From the NCBI RefSeq assembly GCF_012275375.1, contig NZ_JAAZQJ010000015.1, positions 30,783 to 94,782 on the forward strand: DNA of 64,000 nucleotides, in the 5' to 3' direction. The position numbers were made by a program, and so were the translations under genes. Under the pieces are notes generated by a model, which saw only the letters and a program-made list of their open reading frames with translations, ran no database searches and was not told where the DNA came from. Source of the stretch: Dyella sp. SG609 (GTDB lineage Bacteria > Pseudomonadota > Gammaproteobacteria > Xanthomonadales > Rhodanobacteraceae). Below are positions 25,791-35,572 of the stretch, piece by piece (the first letter of the stretch is position 1; each line of letters starts with the position of its first letter).

Positions 25791-28211
25791 ATGCCCCGAG
25801 TCCGACGCTTCCGCTGGCTGCGCTCCCTGCTGCTCTCCCTGTCGATCCTGATCGTTGGCGTGCTGGCGGCTGGCTGGTTCCTGCTCGCCGGCGGCCGCGC
25901 GAAGCTCGACGGCGAAGTGGCCGTGCAAGGCCTGGGCGACACCACCAGCATCGCGCGCGACGCGCTCGGCAGCGCCACCATCGACGGCAAGAGCCGCGAC
26001 GATGTGACCTTCGCGCTCGGCTACGTGCACGCGCAGGAACGCTTCTTTCCGATGGACCTGATGCGCCGCGTCGCCGCGGGCGAGCTGGCCGAACTGGTCG
26101 GCGCCGCGGCGGTGGATACCGACATCGAACATCGCCGCCATCGCCTGCGCGCCACGGCGCAGGCCGCGCTGGCGCAGCTGTCGCCGGAGGACCGGCATAC
26201 GCTGGAGCTCTATGCCGCCGGCGTGAACCGCGGCCTCGCCGATCTGCGGGTGAAGCCCTGGGAATATTTCCTGCTGGGCGCGCAGCCGCAGCCGTGGAAA
26301 CCGGAAGACAGCTTCCTGGTGATCGGTGCGATGTACCTGGACCTCAACGGCGACGGCCGCAACCAGCGCGAGCTGAGCTTCGCGCAGATGCGTTCCGCGC
26401 TGCCCTCGCCGCTGGTGGATTTCCTGCTGGCGCCGGATCCCGAATGGGAAGCGCCGCTGAGCGGCGATCTCTCGCATCCGCCGGTGATTCCGGGTGCGGA
26501 CGTATTCAACCTGCGCGACAAGCCGGTGGCTTCCAGCTCCGACGCCGCCGCGCTGGCCGCACTGGCGCCCGCGCTGGACAAGCCGCGCCCCGGCAGCAAC
26601 AACTTCGCCGTGGCCGGCCGCCTGACCGAGAGCGGCGCGGCCATCCTCGCCAACGACATGCACCTGGGGCTGCGCGTGCCGGACATCTGGTTCCGCGCGC
26701 GCCTGCGCTACGCGGACCCCGCCGCGCCGAACGGCCGCCGCGACGCCAGCGGCGTGACCCTGCCCGGCACGCCGGCCCTGGTCGCCGGCTCCAATGGGCA
26801 GGTGGCCTGGGGCTTCACCAACAGCTATGGCGACTGGCTGGACTGGGTGCGCGTGCTGCGCGACCCGAAGGACGCCGCGCGCTATCAGGTGCCGGACGGC
26901 GTCGACTCCATCGAGACGCACGAGGAAACCATCCGCATCAAAGGCGCCGCGCCGCGCACCATCAAGGTGGAAAGCACGCGCTGGGGTCCGATCCTGGCGC
27001 AGGACACCGACGGCACGCCGCTGGCGCTGGCCTGGATCGGCGACCTGCCGCGCGCCTACAACCTGGGCGTGATGAAGCTGGAGCATGCCGCCAGCGTCAA
27101 CGCCGCGCTCGACCTCGCCCCCGCCATGGGCATGCCGCCGCAGAACCTGCTGGCGGCGGACAGCGCCGGCAACATCGGCTGGACCGTCACCGGCAACAGC
27201 ATTCCGCTGCGCAGCGGCGTCGATCCGCTGCTGCCGGCGGACTGGTCCAAGCCCGGCACCGGCTGGCAGGGCTGGGCCACGCCGGCGCAATACCCGCGCA
27301 TCGAGAACCCCGCCGACGGCCGCCTGTGGACCGCCAACAACCGCACCGTCGACGGCGCCGCGCTGGCCTTGCTCGGCGAAGGCGGCCACGACCTGGGCGC
27401 GCGTGCGCAGCAGATCCGCGACGGCCTGCGCACGCGCAGCAGCTTCGCCCCGGGCAACCTGCTGGATATCCAGCTCGACCACCGCGCCCTGCTGCTGGTG
27501 CGCTGGCAGCGCCTGCTGCAGGACACCCTGGCCGGCACCACCGATCCCACCCTGGCCCAGCTGCGCCAGCTCACCGCCAGCTGGCGCGGCCGCGCCGCCG
27601 CCGACAGCGTGGACTACCGCCTGGTGCGCGCCTTCCGCGACAAGGTGCACGAGGCAGTGCTGGCGCCGTTCGCCGAGGAAGTGACCGGGCGCTACAAGGA
27701 CTTCACCTGGCCGCGCCCCAGCCACACCGAGGCGGCGGTCTGGGCGCTGGTGCGCGACCGTCCCATCCATCTGCTGGATGCGCGCTACGCCGACTGGAAC
27801 GCGCTGCTGCAGGACGCCGCGCGCCAGGTCGCCGACGAGCTGGGCAAGCCGCCCGGCGGCCTCGCCGCGCGCACCTGGGGCGAGTACAACCGCACGGCCA
27901 TCCGCCATCCGCTGTCGCGCGCCTTGCCGTCCTTCGCCGGCCGCTGGCTGGACATGCCGGACGAGCCGCTGCCCGGCGACGACAACATGCCGCGCGTGGC
28001 GCGCCCCGGCTTCGGCGCCTCCGAACGGCTGGACGTGATGCCGGGCCACGAGGCCGACAGCATCCTGGAGCTGCCCGGCGGCCAGAGCGACAATCCGCTG
28101 TCGCCCTACTACGGCGCCGGCCACGAGGACTGGGTCAACGGCCGTCCGACGCCGCTGCTGCCAGGGCCGGACCAGCACGTGCTGACGCTGCGCCCCGCCA
28201 GGAAGGCTTAA
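25791..28211 (+). CDS. penicillin acylase family protein (Ntn amidohydrolase)
   Basis: An 806-residue precursor. The N-terminal hydrophobic segment (residues 9-33) acts as a signal or anchor. The auto-processing nucleophile is Ser269 in PRPGSNNFAVAG: cleavage before this Ser would give an alpha chain of about 230 residues and a beta chain of about 540, the family layout. The beta-chain motifs NDMHLGLRVPDIWF and GSNGQVAWGFTNSYGDWLDW are clear. Such enzymes deacylate penicillins, cyclic lipopeptides or N-acyl homoserine lactones; quorum quenching is a reasonable guess here. No terminator is seen after it. Confidence 0.85.
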   Translation: MPRVRRFRWLRSLLLSLSILIVGVLAAGWFLLAGGRAKLDGEVAVQGLGDTTSIARDALGSATIDGKSRDDVTFALGYVHAQERFFPMDLMRRVAAGELAELVGAAAVDTDIEHRRHRLRATAQAALAQLSPEDRHTLELYAAGVNRGLADLRVKPWEYFLLGAQPQPWKPEDSFLVIGAMYLDLNGDGRNQRELSFAQMRSALPSPLVDFLLAPDPEWEAPLSGDLSHPPVIPGADVFNLRDKPVASSSDAAALAALAPALDKPRPGSNNFAVAGRLTESGAAILANDMHLGLRVPDIWFRARLRYADPAAPNGRRDASGVTLPGTPALVAGSNGQVAWGFTNSYGDWLDWVRVLRDPKDAARYQVPDGVDSIETHEETIRIKGAAPRTIKVESTRWGPILAQDTDGTPLALAWIGDLPRAYNLGVMKLEHAASVNAALDLAPAMGMPPQNLLAADSAGNIGWTVTGNSIPLRSGVDPLLPADWSKPGTGWQGWATPAQYPRIENPADGRLWTANNRTVDGAALALLGEGGHDLGARAQQIRDGLRTRSSFAPGNLLDIQLDHRALLLVRWQRLLQDTLAGTTDPTLAQLRQLTASWRGRAAADSVDYRLVRAFRDKVHEAVLAPFAEEVTGRYKDFTWPRPSHTEAAVWALVRDRPIHLLDARYADWNALLQDAARQVADELGKPPGGLAARTWGEYNRTAIRHPLSRALPSFAGRWLDMPDEPLPGDDNMPRVARPGFGASERLDVMPGHEADSILELPGGQSDNPLSPYYGAGHEDWVNGRPTPLLPGPDQHVLTLRPARKA

Positions 28212-28412
28212 GGCACGCCGGGATCACAGCAGGTCTGGAAACGTCCAGAATCCAGCATGCGCCACAACCGTTAGATTTCCTGATTGCGCATGATCCAGGA
28301 CCCGTTTCCCCCGGCGACCCGAACATCGTCCCCGTGGAAGACGGGCTTGCGTCCGGACTCCCGCGAGCACAACCGCGGTCACGCTGATCGGAACCCACCC
28401 AAGGAGAGACCT

Positions 28413-28907
28413 ATGGCAAACCAGTACCGTCGTTTTGCAGCCATGCCCCTCGTCGCCGCGCTGCTTGCCAGCGGCCATGCCCAGGCCCAGCAGCTGCCCT
28501 CGCTGGACAGCGCCATCGCCACCGCCACGCGCTGGGCGGCCCAGGCCGATGCCGGCCAGGCCGACGCGATGTGGAAGAGCAGCGGCCCGATGATGCAGAA
28601 GAGCGTGAGTTCGGCCGACTGGGCCAAGTACCTCGACGGCGTGAAGAAACAGCTCGGCGCCACCCAGAGCCGCGACTGGGTGCAGCTCGGCCGCGTCGAC
28701 AACCCGCAGGGCCTGCCTCCCGGCCAGTACCTCAACGTGGTGTTCGTGGCCCGCCACGCCACCGCCCCGGCGGTGGAAACCGTGTCGCTGAGCCAGGCCG
28801 GTACGAACTGGGTGCCGGTGGGCTACATCGTGCGCCCGGTGCAGCAGCAGCCGGCCGCGCCCGCTCCGGCCGCGGCGCCGGCCGCGCCGGCGAAGCCGGG
28901 CAAGTAA
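28413..28907 (+). CDS. DUF4019 domain secreted protein
   Basis: A 164-residue protein with a signal peptide ending GHAQA at residue 25 and a DUF4019 core (TRWAAQADAGQADAMWKSS, then ADWAKYLDGVKKQLGATQSR and GLPPGQYLNVVF). A Pro/Ala tail of about 25 residues follows. AAGGAGAG precedes the ATG. The family is small, exported and without assigned function. The gene ends two bases from the end of the convergent hipA gene, with no terminator between them. Confidence 0.72.
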   Translation: MANQYRRFAAMPLVAALLASGHAQAQQLPSLDSAIATATRWAAQADAGQADAMWKSSGPMMQKSVSSADWAKYLDGVKKQLGATQSRDWVQLGRVDNPQGLPPGQYLNVVFVARHATAPAVETVSLSQAGTNWVPVGYIVRPVQQQPAAPAPAAAPAAPAKPGK

Positions 28908-28909
28908 CG

Positions 28910-30223
28910 TCAGCTGCGCTGGAACGGACTGGTCCGCTTGCTCTTGCCGGGAGCGGACCGGTAGCCGGAGGGATCGAATCCGCTGCGCTGGCTGCGCAGC
29001 GCTTCGCCATCGATGCGCCGGGCCAGGTCGTCGATATCGCGCTCGCTTACGCCGGCTTGCGCGAAGTGCTCCCGCCACTGCTCGACGACATCGATCACCG
29101 CAGCCGTTTCGGCGGCAGCTTCCGCCGGCGACAGGCCGAACGCCTCGCATTGCGACATCGCATTGGCCAGCGTCGAATCCCGGCCATCCGCGCCGCAGAT
29201 GAATTCCTGATAGCCCTGCCCCGAGTTCGTCGGCAGCACGTCGTAGGCCGGCGCCAGCTTCAGGCGGCCATTATCGAACGGATTCACCACCAGCAGCGAG
29301 TGGTTCTTCTCGTGGTCGTCGGTGTTGTCGATCAGGATGTTGAACACCATGCGGCGGAACAGTTCGCGCGCGTCATTGCGGTTGGTGTCCCGCTCGACGA
29401 TGCCGACGCGCCGCAGTATCCGCGCCAGCTCCGGATAACCCATCTCCGGCTCGCTGCCTGATGCGGTGGCCGCGCGGATGGCCGTACCGGCCGAGATGCT
29501 GTGGATACGGCCGCCCGCCGTGCGGTCGAAGCGGCGCACGGCGATCGCGTGCTGGCCGTCCAGCGCAATGACCCGCGTGGCGGCCACGGCGATGCCCGCG
29601 CGCGCGGCGAGCGTCATGGCCGCGTGCTCGATCAGCGGCGTGTCGACGGGCTCGCCGTTGAAGAACTTGATCACCCACGGCTCGCCGTCGATCTCGATCA
29701 GCGCCTTGGGCTTGGCGCCGCCGAGGCTGCCGCCGGCGCGCACGATGCGCGCTTCCTGGGCGCTGATCGGTTCGGAGGCTTCGATCTTCGCCACCACCTC
29801 GCCGAGCTGCTGCGCCTGTCCCAGCCGGGGCAGCGGGCTTCCCTCGCGCGGACTGTAGGTATGCGGCGAGGTCGATACGCCCAGCGCGCCGAAGCGTTCG
29901 TCGCCGGCGTAATACAGATATTCCATCAGCGACAGGCGCGTGGGTTTGTCGACAAAGCGGATCACCTTCTCGCCCCAGCGGTCCGGCCGCGCATCGTCGA
30001 CCGCGCCGACCGCGCGCTGCGCACCGGCGGCCAGCCGGCCGGGCGGCAGTTGCTCCACGTCGACCAGGGGCAGGTCCTCGCTCAAGGCGAAGCCGGTGGA
30101 CAGCCATGCCTCGCCGTAGCGCAGCGAAACACCCTTGCCGGCGGAGACCAGCTTCAAGGCGCCGACCGGGCGCGGATGCGCCGGATCGGCCAGGTACCAG
30201 AGGTAGAGATTGTCCAGGCGCAT
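28910..30223 (-). CDS. hipA: HipA-type serine/threonine kinase toxin
   Basis: A 437-residue HipA kinase. The glycine-rich loop GGSLGGAKPK is at residues 164-173 with the ATP lysine next to it, the catalytic loop is DNTDDHEKNH (residues 299-308) and the metal-binding motif is LAPAYDVLP near 327. HipA phosphorylates glutamyl-tRNA synthetase in E. coli, halting translation and promoting persistence; related HipA toxins use other targets. The start ATG at 30223 follows the hipB stop by one base, so the toxin is coupled to its antitoxin. A longer open frame to 30310 exists but overlaps hipB. Confidence 0.88.
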   Translation of the reverse strand: MRLDNLYLWYLADPAHPRPVGALKLVSAGKGVSLRYGEAWLSTGFALSEDLPLVDVEQLPPGRLAAGAQRAVGAVDDARPDRWGEKVIRFVDKPTRLSLMEYLYYAGDERFGALGVSTSPHTYSPREGSPLPRLGQAQQLGEVVAKIEASEPISAQEARIVRAGGSLGGAKPKALIEIDGEPWVIKFFNGEPVDTPLIEHAAMTLAARAGIAVAATRVIALDGQHAIAVRRFDRTAGGRIHSISAGTAIRAATASGSEPEMGYPELARILRRVGIVERDTNRNDARELFRRMVFNILIDNTDDHEKNHSLLVVNPFDNGRLKLAPAYDVLPTNSGQGYQEFICGADGRDSTLANAMSQCEAFGLSPAEAAAETAAVIDVVEQWREHFAQAGVSERDIDDLARRIDGEALRSQRSGFDPSGYRSAPGKSKRTSPFQRS

Positions 30224-30224
30224 C

Positions 30225-30593
30225 TCAGCTCTTTGCCTGGCGCTTGTAGGCGCGCGCCTCGGCCGATGCCAGGGCGCGCGTGCGCCCCAGCGCCTCGGCC
30301 TTGCGGACATCCATCTCGATCGCGCCCTGGTCGTGCTCGGGTGCGGCGAGTTTCCCGAGTTCGCCGTCGCGCTGGATCAGCCACAGCGCGGTGGCGACGA
30401 TGCCGATGCCGACCGAGGGGTCGCCCGCTTCAAGCCGCTGCAGGGTGGGCACGGAAACGCCCATGCGGTTGGCCCAGGTCTTCAGGGATTCCTTGCGGCG
30501 CAGGCGCGCCACGGCGAGGTCGGCGCCGAGTTTTTCAATGGCGGCCGAGGTTGCCGGAGGGAGCTGCTGGAGGGCGCGGGCAAGCTTTGGCAT
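30225..30593 (-). CDS. hipB: HipB-type antitoxin, XRE family regulator
   Basis: A 122-residue DNA-binding protein with an HTH (ESLKTWANRMGVSVPTLQRLE, residues 35-55) and the C-terminal part found in HipB proteins. It represses the hipBA operon and neutralises HipA. It lies one base upstream of hipA. The ATG is only eight bases after the -10 box, so the transcript probably begins at or near the start codon (leaderless), and there is no Shine-Dalgarno sequence. Confidence 0.85.
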   Translation of the reverse strand: MPKLARALQQLPPATSAAIEKLGADLAVARLRRKESLKTWANRMGVSVPTLQRLEAGDPSVGIGIVATALWLIQRDGELGKLAAPEHDQGAIEMDVRKAEALGRTRALASAEARAYKRQAKS

Positions 30594-30595
30594 AC

Positions 30596-30638
30596 ATATA
30601 GATTATAACGAAACCGCGCCAATTGTAAATATCTATAT
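30596..30638 (-). promoter_or_regulatory. hipBA promoter and inverted-repeat operator
   Basis: On the minus strand TTTACA (plus 30624-30629) is followed after 16 bases by TATAAT (plus 30602-30607). Eight-base arms ATATAGAT (30596-30603) and ATCTATAT (30631-30638) form an inverted repeat around the promoter, a layout expected for HipB binding and autorepression. The -10 box is eight bases before the hipB ATG. Confidence 0.65.
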
Positions 30639-30683
30639 ATACGAAATGAAAAAGGCCGGCTGGATCGAGCCCACTGCACCCAG

Positions 30684-30714
30684 AAAAAAAGCCGCCCGAG
30701 GGCGGCTCTTTTCA
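30684..30714 (-). terminator. rho-independent terminator of the S9 peptidase gene
   Basis: On the minus strand GAGCCGCC pairs with GGCGGCTT and a run of seven T residues follows. It lies just after the S9 peptidase stop at 30735. Confidence 0.85.
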
Positions 30715-30734
30715 TCCCTCGCAGGACGGCCCCC

Positions 30735-32771
30735 TCAGTCGCCTGCCCCCACCGCCTCCGGCAAGCCCGGCACGAATTCCTTCCCGCTCGGCACCTTGGC
30801 GCTGGAGGCCTTCAGGGCTCCGCCGATCGGCTCGACCCGCCCGCTCAGGCATTTGCCCAGGAACTGCTCGGCCACCGCGTTGAAGGCGATGCTGTTCTCC
30901 GGACGGGCGAAGCCGTGGCCTTCATCGGGGAACAGCACATAGGTCACCGGGATGTTCTTGGCCTGCATGGCCTTGACGATCTGGTCCGACTCCGCCTGGT
31001 TCACGCGCGGGTCGTTGGCGCCCTGCCCGATCAGCAGCGGGCGCTTGATCGCCCCGGCCTTGAACAGCGGCGAGCGCTCCTGCAGCAGCTGGCGGCCGGC
31101 CTCGGTGGTGGGGTCGCCCATGCGCTTGTAGAACTGCGCCTTGCCGGCTTCCCAGTACGGCGGGATGGTCTTCAGCAGCGTGGCGAGATTGGACGGGCCG
31201 ACGATGTCCACGCCGCAGGCGAAGGTATCCGGCGTGAAGGCCAGGCCGGCCAGGGTGGCGTAGCCGCCGTAGGAGCCGCCCATGATGGCGACCTTGTCGG
31301 CGGTGGTGATGCGGTTCTTCACCGCCCACTGCACGGCGTCGATCAGGTCGTCGTGCATCTTGCGGCCCCACTGCAGGTCGCCGGCGGAGAGGTACTTCTT
31401 GCCGAAGCCGGTCGAGCCGCGGTAGTTCACCGACAGCACCGCATAGCCGCGGTTGGCCAGCCACTGGTGGTAGCTGCTGTAGCCGTAGGTGTCGCGCGCC
31501 CATGGCCCGCCGTGCACGAACAGCACCATCGGCAGCGGTTTGTCGGGGCGGCCCGGATGCGCCTTGTCGCTGCCGGCGGGCAAGGTCAGATACGACACTT
31601 CGGTCAGCCCGTCGCGCGTGCGGATCTCCTGCGGATACATCGGCGCCAGCGTCGCATCCGCCAGCTCCGGCCGGCTGACGAACAGCGCGGTGAGCTTCTT
31701 CGCCTTGCGCTCGTACAGATACGTGGTGCCGGGCTTGACCACCGGGTCCACCACCACCGTCCAGACATCGTCGGCGTCGGTGCGCGAGGTGATCTCGAAC
31801 TTGCCCTTGAGCTGGTCTTTCAGGAAATCCAGGTCGCCCTTCACCGCCGGATCCAGCGCCGTCCATTCCGGCTTGAGGTATTGCGAGGAATACGCCTGCA
31901 CCTTGCCGGTGGCCGGGTCGCTGAGCGTGTCGTCGATATCGGCCTTGGCGTTCTGCGCCAGCACGCGGGTAGTGCCCGTGGCGACGTCTTCGGCGAGCAA
32001 GGCCGCGGTGTCGCGGCCGCGCGAATCGAGCCAGTACAGCGTCTTGCCGTCCACGGTGAAACCGGCCGGCTGCGTGGTGAGCGAATCGTCCAGGCCGACA
32101 CTGCTGAACGGCTTGGCGTCGACCTTGCCGTCGGCCATGCGGTAGTAGTCGGTGCCGCCGTCCGGGCGGGATTTCTCGGCGATGCGCAAGACGAGCTGAT
32201 CGTCGGCGACGAAGCCCGCGTATTCGCCCTTGTTCTCGTACACCTCGCTGAGCTTGCCGGTCTTCAGGTCCAGGCTGTAGATGTCGTGCCAGCGCGGGTC
32301 GCGGTTGTTCACGCCGATCAGGATGCGGTCCTTGATATGCACGCTGGTGCCGACCACGCGCACGCGGGTCTTCTGGAACGGCGTCAGCGACTGCGGCTCG
32401 CCGCCCTGCACGTCCACCTTGTAGAGCAGGAAATTCTCGTCGCCGCCGCGGTCGTTGACGTACAGCACCGAGGACGAATCCGGCGCCCAGAAATACTGGC
32501 GGATCGGCCGCTGCTTTTCGGCGGTGAGCGGCTTGGCCTTGTCCGGCTCGCCCGCCGGAGCCACCCATACGTTGAGTACGCCGTCGCGCGGCGCGATCCA
32601 GGCCAGCCACTTGCCGTCCGGGCTGAGCTTGCCGGCGACGCGGCTGGGATTGCCGAACAGCTTGGCGCGCTCGATCAGCGGCGCGCTGGTGGCGGGGGCG
32701 GTATCCGCCCAGGCCATGGTGGCGGACAGGCCGGCGGCGGCGATGGCCGCGGCGAGCAACAGCTTGCGCAT
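30735..32771 (-). CDS. S9 family prolyl oligopeptidase-type peptidase
   Basis: A 678-residue exported protein with a signal peptide (MRKLLLAAAIAAAGLSATMAWA). The N-terminal beta-propeller (residues about 30-390, for example LSPDGKWLAWIAP and FWAPDSSSVLYVND) is followed by an alpha/beta hydrolase domain with Ser500 in MGGSYGGYA, an acid in GANDPRVNQAES and the histidine in DEGHGF. Peptidases of this group (dipeptidyl or acylaminoacyl peptidases) trim peptides in the periplasm or outside. AAGGAGAA precedes the ATG at 32771. The downstream terminator is strong. Confidence 0.88.
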   Translation of the reverse strand: MRKLLLAAAIAAAGLSATMAWADTAPATSAPLIERAKLFGNPSRVAGKLSPDGKWLAWIAPRDGVLNVWVAPAGEPDKAKPLTAEKQRPIRQYFWAPDSSSVLYVNDRGGDENFLLYKVDVQGGEPQSLTPFQKTRVRVVGTSVHIKDRILIGVNNRDPRWHDIYSLDLKTGKLSEVYENKGEYAGFVADDQLVLRIAEKSRPDGGTDYYRMADGKVDAKPFSSVGLDDSLTTQPAGFTVDGKTLYWLDSRGRDTAALLAEDVATGTTRVLAQNAKADIDDTLSDPATGKVQAYSSQYLKPEWTALDPAVKGDLDFLKDQLKGKFEITSRTDADDVWTVVVDPVVKPGTTYLYERKAKKLTALFVSRPELADATLAPMYPQEIRTRDGLTEVSYLTLPAGSDKAHPGRPDKPLPMVLFVHGGPWARDTYGYSSYHQWLANRGYAVLSVNYRGSTGFGKKYLSAGDLQWGRKMHDDLIDAVQWAVKNRITTADKVAIMGGSYGGYATLAGLAFTPDTFACGVDIVGPSNLATLLKTIPPYWEAGKAQFYKRMGDPTTEAGRQLLQERSPLFKAGAIKRPLLIGQGANDPRVNQAESDQIVKAMQAKNIPVTYVLFPDEGHGFARPENSIAFNAVAEQFLGKCLSGRVEPIGGALKASSAKVPSGKEFVPGLPEAVGAGD

Positions 32772-32832
32772 ACCCTTCTCCTTGGTGCGTGCTTCGTGCG
32801 GGGAAAACGTAGCCACCATCGCCCGCGGGCAC

Positions 32833-33966
32833 TCAGCCCAGCAGACGCTCGCAGATGGCCTGGTACAGCGAAGGCAGTTTTTCCAGGTCGGCCACGGCGA
32901 CGCATTCGTCCACCTTGTGGATGGTCGCGTTGACCGGCCCCAGCTCCACCACTTCGGCGCCCAGCGGTGCGATAAAGCGCCCGTCCGAGGTGCCGCCGCC
33001 GGTGCTCTGCTCCGGCTCCGTGCCGCACAGCTCGCGGCATACCGACACCACCGCGTCGCGCAGCGCGCCGCCGGCGGGGCAGAGGAAAGGTTCGCCGGAG
33101 AGGCTCCACTCCAGCGCGTAGTCGAGATGATGGCGATCGAGAATCCGCTCGACGCGCGCGCGCAGCTCGTCCGCGCGGCTGGCGGTGCTGTAGCGGAAAT
33201 TGATCAGCGCCACCAGCGCACCGGGAATGACATTGCTCGCGCCGGTGCCGGCGTTGAGGTTGGACACCTGGAACGAGGTCGGCGGGAAATCCGCATTGCC
33301 GGCATCCCAGCGTTCCACCGCCAGCTCGGTGAGCGCGGGCGCGAAAGCGTGGATCGGGTTCTTCGCCTTCTCCGGATACGCCACGTGGCCTTGAATGCCG
33401 CGCACCGTCAGCGTCGCCGACAGCGAACCGCGCCGGCCGACGCGGATCAGGTCGCCCAGGCGCTCCTTCGACGACGGCTCGCCCACCACGCACCAGTCGA
33501 TGCGCTCGCCGCTGGCGCGAAAATGTTCGGCCACCTTGCGCACGCCGTCGAGATTGGCCGGGCCTTCCTCGTCGCTGGTCATCAGGAAACCGACGCGGCC
33601 GCGATGCTCCGGATGCGCCGCGGCGAAGGCCTCCAGCGCCACCGCCATCGCCGCCACCGAGCCTTTCATGTCCGCCGCGCCGCGGCCGTAGAGATAGCCG
33701 TCGCGCACCACCGGTTCGAACGGATCGCTCTGCCAGCTTTCCGCCGGCCCGCTCGGCACCACGTCGGTATGGCCGAGGAACACCAGCAGCGGGCCGCCTT
33801 CGCCATGCGTGGCCCAGAGGTTGTCCACCTCGCCGTAGCGCAGGTGCTCGACCTTGAAACCCACGCGCGCCAGGCGCTCGGCCAGCAAGGCCTGGCAGCC
33901 GGCGTCGTCGGGCGTCACCGAGCGGCGGCGGATCAGTTCGGCGGTGAGGTCGAAGACGGCGGACAT
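32833..33966 (-). CDS. dapE: succinyl-diaminopimelate desuccinylase
   Basis: A 377-residue M20-type zinc enzyme of lysine and meso-DAP synthesis. Metal and catalytic residues are visible: LGHTDVVP (His, Asp), GRGAADMKG (bridging Asp), TSDEEGPAN (catalytic Glu-Glu), VGEPSS and the C-terminal His in NATIHKVDE. It splits N-succinyl-LL-diaminopimelate into succinate and LL-DAP. It is the last gene of the minus-strand dap block that starts with dapD, though three non-lysine genes lie between them. Confidence 0.95.
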   Translation of the reverse strand: MSAVFDLTAELIRRRSVTPDDAGCQALLAERLARVGFKVEHLRYGEVDNLWATHGEGGPLLVFLGHTDVVPSGPAESWQSDPFEPVVRDGYLYGRGAADMKGSVAAMAVALEAFAAAHPEHRGRVGFLMTSDEEGPANLDGVRKVAEHFRASGERIDWCVVGEPSSKERLGDLIRVGRRGSLSATLTVRGIQGHVAYPEKAKNPIHAFAPALTELAVERWDAGNADFPPTSFQVSNLNAGTGASNVIPGALVALINFRYSTASRADELRARVERILDRHHLDYALEWSLSGEPFLCPAGGALRDAVVSVCRELCGTEPEQSTGGGTSDGRFIAPLGAEVVELGPVNATIHKVDECVAVADLEKLPSLYQAICERLLG

Positions 33967-34015
33967 GCGGATTCCCATGGATGCAGCGAGGGCCGGTCTC
34001 GCCGTGGAGAAGAAA

Positions 34016-35080
34016 CTAGCCGATCAGCGCGCCGCCGATCACGTGTCCAACGGCATAGGTGATCGAAGCTGCCGCGGCAGTAATCCCGAGCTGCCGCGCG
34101 ATCGAGAACACCACGCTGCGGCCGGTGAACAGCGAGGTGCCGATGCCGATCAGGGCCAGCGCGAACGCCGTGGCAGCGGCGCTGGCCAGCATCGCGGCAC
34201 TGCCGCCGAGGAACAGATACGGCGCGACCGGAAACGCGGCGCCCAGTGCGAACATGCAGAACGAAGAGATGGCCGCGCTGTAGGCCGAACCGCCCAGGTC
34301 TTCCGGATCGATGCCCAGGTCTTCGCGCACCAGCGTATCCAGCGCGGCGCGCGGCGTTTCGGAAAGACGCTCGGCGACGGTCTCGGCGACTTGCGGCTCC
34401 AGCCCCTTGTCGCGATAGATGCCGGCGATGCTGCGCGCGCCGTCTTCCGGCGCCACCGCCAGGCGCTCCGCGCGCACCGCGATCTGCGCCTGGTAGAACT
34501 CGCGCGAGCTGTTCACCGACAGCCATTCGCCCAGCGCCATCGAACAGGCGCCGGCAACCAGCCCGGCGATGCCGGCGGTGAGCACGGCCTTGTCGTTGCC
34601 GGAGGCGCCGGCCATGCCCATCACCAGGCTGACGTTGGACACCAGCCCGTCATTCGCACCCAGCACGGCGGCGCGCAGCGTATTGCCGCTCTGGCCGCGG
34701 CTGTCGCGCCTGGCGCTGCGCAGCGGCGCGCTTTCGGCGAAATGGTTGCGCAGCTCCTTGCGGTCCACCGAGGGTTCGACATGGTCGGCATGTTCCAGCC
34801 GCACCACGGTGGGCATGACGAACTCGGTGCCGAAGCGGCGCGCGAACCACGACAGCACGCGCACGCGGATGCCGGCTTCGTGCCGCGGCACCTCGACGTG
34901 CATGGCATGCAGCTGCGCTTCCCAGAACGCGGCGTTGGCGGTTTCGGCCAGCGCGATGCGGCGATAGGCGCGCTGCTTGCGTTCGTCGCTGGCCAGGTCG
35001 GCCAGGCGCTCGTACAGCGCGGCGTTGTCGCGCTCGATGCGCAGGTTGGCGAGATAGCGGCGTGCGCTGCGATCGTTCAT
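34016..35080 (-). CDS. ferritin-like/VIT1 (MbfA-type) iron or manganese transporter
   Basis: A 354-residue fusion of an N-terminal ferritin-like helix bundle (residues about 1-125) and a VIT1/CCC1 membrane domain (residues about 145-350, starting [16 protein letters not shown], with five hydrophobic segments). This architecture belongs to the MbfA family, which exports iron in rhizobia. The ferritin-like part departs from the usual diiron site: ETANAAFWE stands where Glu-x-x-His is expected, so the histidine is replaced by Asn. It overlaps the DUF2165 gene upstream (ATGA) and precedes dapE in the same operon. Confidence 0.8.
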   Translation of the reverse strand: MNDRSARRYLANLRIERDNAALYERLADLASDERKQRAYRRIALAETANAAFWEAQLHAMHVEVPRHEAGIRVRVLSWFARRFGTEFVMPTVVRLEHADHVEPSVDRKELRNHFAESAPLRSARRDSRGQSGNTLRAAVLGANDGLVSNVSLVMGMAGASGNDKAVLTAGIAGLVAGACSMALGEWLSVNSSREFYQAQIAVRAERLAVAPEDGARSIAGIYRDKGLEPQVAETVAERLSETPRAALDTLVREDLGIDPEDLGGSAYSAAISSFCMFALGAAFPVAPYLFLGGSAAMLASAAATAFALALIGIGTSLFTGRSVVFSIARQLGITAAAASITYAVGHVIGGALIG

Positions 35081-35571
35081 GCCGGTTCCGCCTCGCTCTG
35101 GCCCAGGTAGATGAGCGCGCCCAGCAGCAGCGCCACCAGCCGGAAGGACGTCTCGACGCCGTTCCACTGCGAGGACATCCACATGCCGAACCACTCGCCG
35201 CCGACCGCCATGAAGCCGGCCAGCCACAGCAGCACGCCAAGACTCAGCCCCGCCGTCGCCAGGCCCTTCGCGCGCACGAACAGCGCTGCCGGTGCGCGCC
35301 GGCGCAGCCACATGCGCCACGCACCAGCCCACAGCAGCGCGGCCGTGACGAGCTGGGTGGCGATGATCAGCGCATACGCCGCGTGCTGCAGCCACGGCGT
35401 GGTGATGGCGCGGTAGCGGATGGTGGCGCCGGGGAAGATTGTGTCCATCGCCAGCACGTGGTGCACGAAGGCGAAGTTGCTGCCGTAGTCGGTGAGGTTG
35501 CCGAACGCCACCAGGCTCACCAGCAGGGCGAGCCCGCAGACCAGCAGCAGCTTGGCGTAGCGCGCCGGCAT
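35077..35571 (-). CDS. DUF2165 small membrane protein
   Basis: A 164-residue inner-membrane protein with four hydrophobic segments (about residues 8-26, 65-85, 100-125 and 140-158) and the DUF2165 signature (NLTDYGSNFAFVHHVLAMDT and WFGMWMSSQWNGVE). Function unknown in all species. Its stop overlaps the start of the MbfA-type gene and its start is one base after the stop of the arsC/yffB-like gene. Confidence 0.82.
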   Translation of the reverse strand: MPARYAKLLLVCGLALLVSLVAFGNLTDYGSNFAFVHHVLAMDTIFPGATIRYRAITTPWLQHAAYALIIATQLVTAALLWAGAWRMWLRRRAPAALFVRAKGLATAGLSLGVLLWLAGFMAVGGEWFGMWMSSQWNGVETSFRLVALLLGALIYLGQSEAEPA

Positions 35572-35572
35572 C

